Shown one piece after another: positions 7,390 through 8,209 of a stretch of 8,209 nucleotides of DNA; position 1 is the stretch's first letter; each line of letters opens with the position of its first letter. The notes beneath the pieces are model-generated. The model made no database searches. It had not been told where the DNA came from and worked only from the letters and a program-made list of their open reading frames with translations. Made by a program: the position numbers and the translations under genes. The stretch lies in contig JAISPN010000029.1 in the NCBI GenBank assembly GCA_031274845.1, positions 1-8,209 on the forward strand, given 5' to 3'. The DNA is from Acidobacteriaceae bacterium. Its GTDB lineage: Bacteria > Acidobacteriota > Vicinamibacteria > Vicinamibacterales > CAVVIG01.

Positions 7390-8117
7390 GCCGTTCGCGG
7401 CCGCAGGTGCAGGCCGCACTCCTTTTTCTCGCGTCCGCGCCAGCGCCCCGAACGCGGATCTTCGCCAGGAGCCACAGGCGTCGTACACGGCGCGCAACCG
7501 ATGCTCGGATAGCCACGATCGTGCAGCGGGTTGTACGGCACATCACGCGTCTTCAGATACGCGCGCACATCCTCCGACGTCCACGTGACGAGTGGATTCA
7601 CCTTCACGAGGCCGTAGCGTCCATCCCATCCGACAACGGGCAGATCGGCGCGATCCGGCGTCTGGTCGCGGCGCACCGCGCTCACCCACGCATCGACCGG
7701 CGCGAGCGTCTGACGCAACGGCTGCATCTTGCGCAGTTCGCAGCAGCGATCGGGATCGACCGTCCACAACGCCGGACCTTCAACCACCGCCTGCTGCTCA
7801 ACGGTCCGTTCAGGACGCACCGCGCGAATGGTGAGGCCGTATTTCGCTTCGAGCTGCGACCAGAGCGCGTAGGTCTCGGGAAAGAGCAAGCCGGTATCGA
7901 GCGTGAAAAGATCGATCGGCAACGACAGACGCGCCACCACGTCGATGAGGACGCACCCTTCCATGCCGAATCCGCAGGCAAGCGAAATGCGCGGCGCGTA
8001 CTGCTCCGCCGCCCACTGCAAAATCTGCTCGACCGGTTTCCCTTCGAGAGTAGCGGCCCATTCCGCCAACTGCTCGCGATCGGGACGCGCGGCACGCGGC
8101 GTGACATCCATGCTCAC
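7386..8117 (-). CDS. cysH: Assimilatory APS/PAPS reductase, [4Fe-4S] type
   Basis: This 243-residue cytoplasmic enzyme reduces adenylylsulfate (and possibly PAPS) to sulfite, with electrons from thioredoxin or a similar carrier. The four cluster-binding cysteines that mark APS-type CysH are present as CC (Cys125-126 in RCCELRK) and CxxC (Cys208/211 in IGCAPCTTP). The catalytic cysteine is Cys234 in KKECGLH near the C-terminus. The nucleotide-binding fold shows SLACGFGMEG (45-54) and FTLDTGLLFPETY (71-83). E. coli-type PAPS reductases lack the cluster cysteines. The start is GTG at 8117, preceded by GGAGGAG at 8 nt and overlapping the upstream stop as GTGA. An ATG two codons later (8111) is the alternative, with a longer 14-nt spacer. 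The four cluster cysteines favour APS, but some enzymes with this cluster accept PAPS too, which matters because an APS kinase follows directly. Confidence 0.95.
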   Translation of the reverse strand: MSMDVTPRAARPDREQLAEWAATLEGKPVEQILQWAAEQYAPRISLACGFGMEGCVLIDVVARLSLPIDLFTLDTGLLFPETYALWSQLEAKYGLTIRAVRPERTVEQQAVVEGPALWTVDPDRCCELRKMQPLRQTLAPVDAWVSAVRRDQTPDRADLPVVGWDGRYGLVKVNPLVTWTSEDVRAYLKTRDVPYNPLHDRGYPSIGCAPCTTPVAPGEDPRSGRWRGREKKECGLHLRPRTA

Positions 8118-8209
8118 GAGAGCAACTCCTCCAGCGCCTTCTGCACCGCGTCCACTGCCTCCTCGTCGGACCCGGCCGCGCGCGCCAGACGCGCCAGACG
8201 CGCCGCCGC
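8114..8209 (-). CDS. C-terminal end of an unidentified protein (partial)
   Basis: The last 31 codons of a gene enter from the right edge and end in TGA, overlapping the cysH GTG by 3 bases within a GTGA. The visible residues are an alanine/arginine-rich stretch (RLARLARAAG) followed by an acidic helix (DEEAVDAVQKALEELLS). It looks like a helical C-terminus and cannot be assigned. The overlap with cysH suggests it is the preceding operon member, for which a sulfur assimilation gene such as a sulfite reductase is possible but unsupported. The RLARLAR repeat comes from a 9-bp direct repeat (GCGCCAGAC-like units, about 8182-8200). Confidence 0.6.
   Translation of the reverse strand, partial: AAARLARLARAAGSDEEAVDAVQKALEELLS
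8126..8132 (-). promoter_or_regulatory. Ribosome binding site of cysH
   Basis: GGAGGAG on the minus strand lies 8 nt before the GTG at 8117, within the last codons of the upstream gene. The spacing favours the GTG over the ATG at 8111. Confidence 0.65.

Noticed and set aside
8182..8205. Short tandem direct repeat near the right edge as a CRISPR or attachment repeat
   Set aside because: Only two 9-bp units are present, in frame in a coding sequence and encoding Leu-Ala-Arg repeats.

Overview
This is a compact, GC-rich bacterial chromosome segment with no RNA genes, mobile elements or CRISPR. The layout (long co-directional runs of overlapping genes, a NosR-type FMN domain protein, a Tat-exported dienelactone hydrolase, assimilatory sulfur genes beside cell-wall genes) resembles uncultured soil Acidobacteriota. 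That placement is an impression from style only and is weakly held.

The main unit lies on the minus strand and reads from the right edge (8209) down to 2179. Its order is: the C-terminal end of an unidentified protein, APS/PAPS reductase (cysH), APS kinase (cysC), an alpha/beta hydrolase, a membrane-anchored MurF-type Mur ligase, D-Ala-D-Ala ligase (ddl), and a membrane GT2 glycosyltransferase. Most junctions overlap (GTGA, ATGA, 8 bp, ATGA) or have a 5-nt gap. Only the last junction has a small spacer, of 28 nt. It is therefore probably one transcript with translational coupling. The first half handles activated sulfate: cysH reduces APS/PAPS to sulfite and cysC phosphorylates APS to PAPS. 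The second half concerns the cell envelope: ddl makes D-Ala-D-Ala, the MurF-type ligase would join it to a muropeptide-like acceptor, and the GT2 enzyme probably works on a polyprenyl phosphate.

A plus-strand gene (1517-2170) converges on the end of this operon with only 8 bp between the stop codons. It encodes an ACT-domain protein with a C-terminal domain that I associate with DUF5612, and is a candidate small-molecule sensor.

Divergent from it, a minus-strand pair (1403 down to 1) encodes a Tat-exported dienelactone hydrolase-family protein and an exported NosR/NirI-like FMN-binding protein cut by the left edge. The stop of the first and the start of the second share one base (TAGTG). The roughly 110-bp gap at 1404-1516 is the only real intergenic region and should hold the promoters for both directions.

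The most unusual item is the Mur ligase. The N-terminal UDP-binding domain of a normal MurF is absent and is replaced by about 170 residues of hydrophobic, multi-pass sequence. It is coupled to ddl, a hydrolase and a lipid-type glycosyltransferase, which raises the possibility of a membrane-bound or lipid-linked acceptor.
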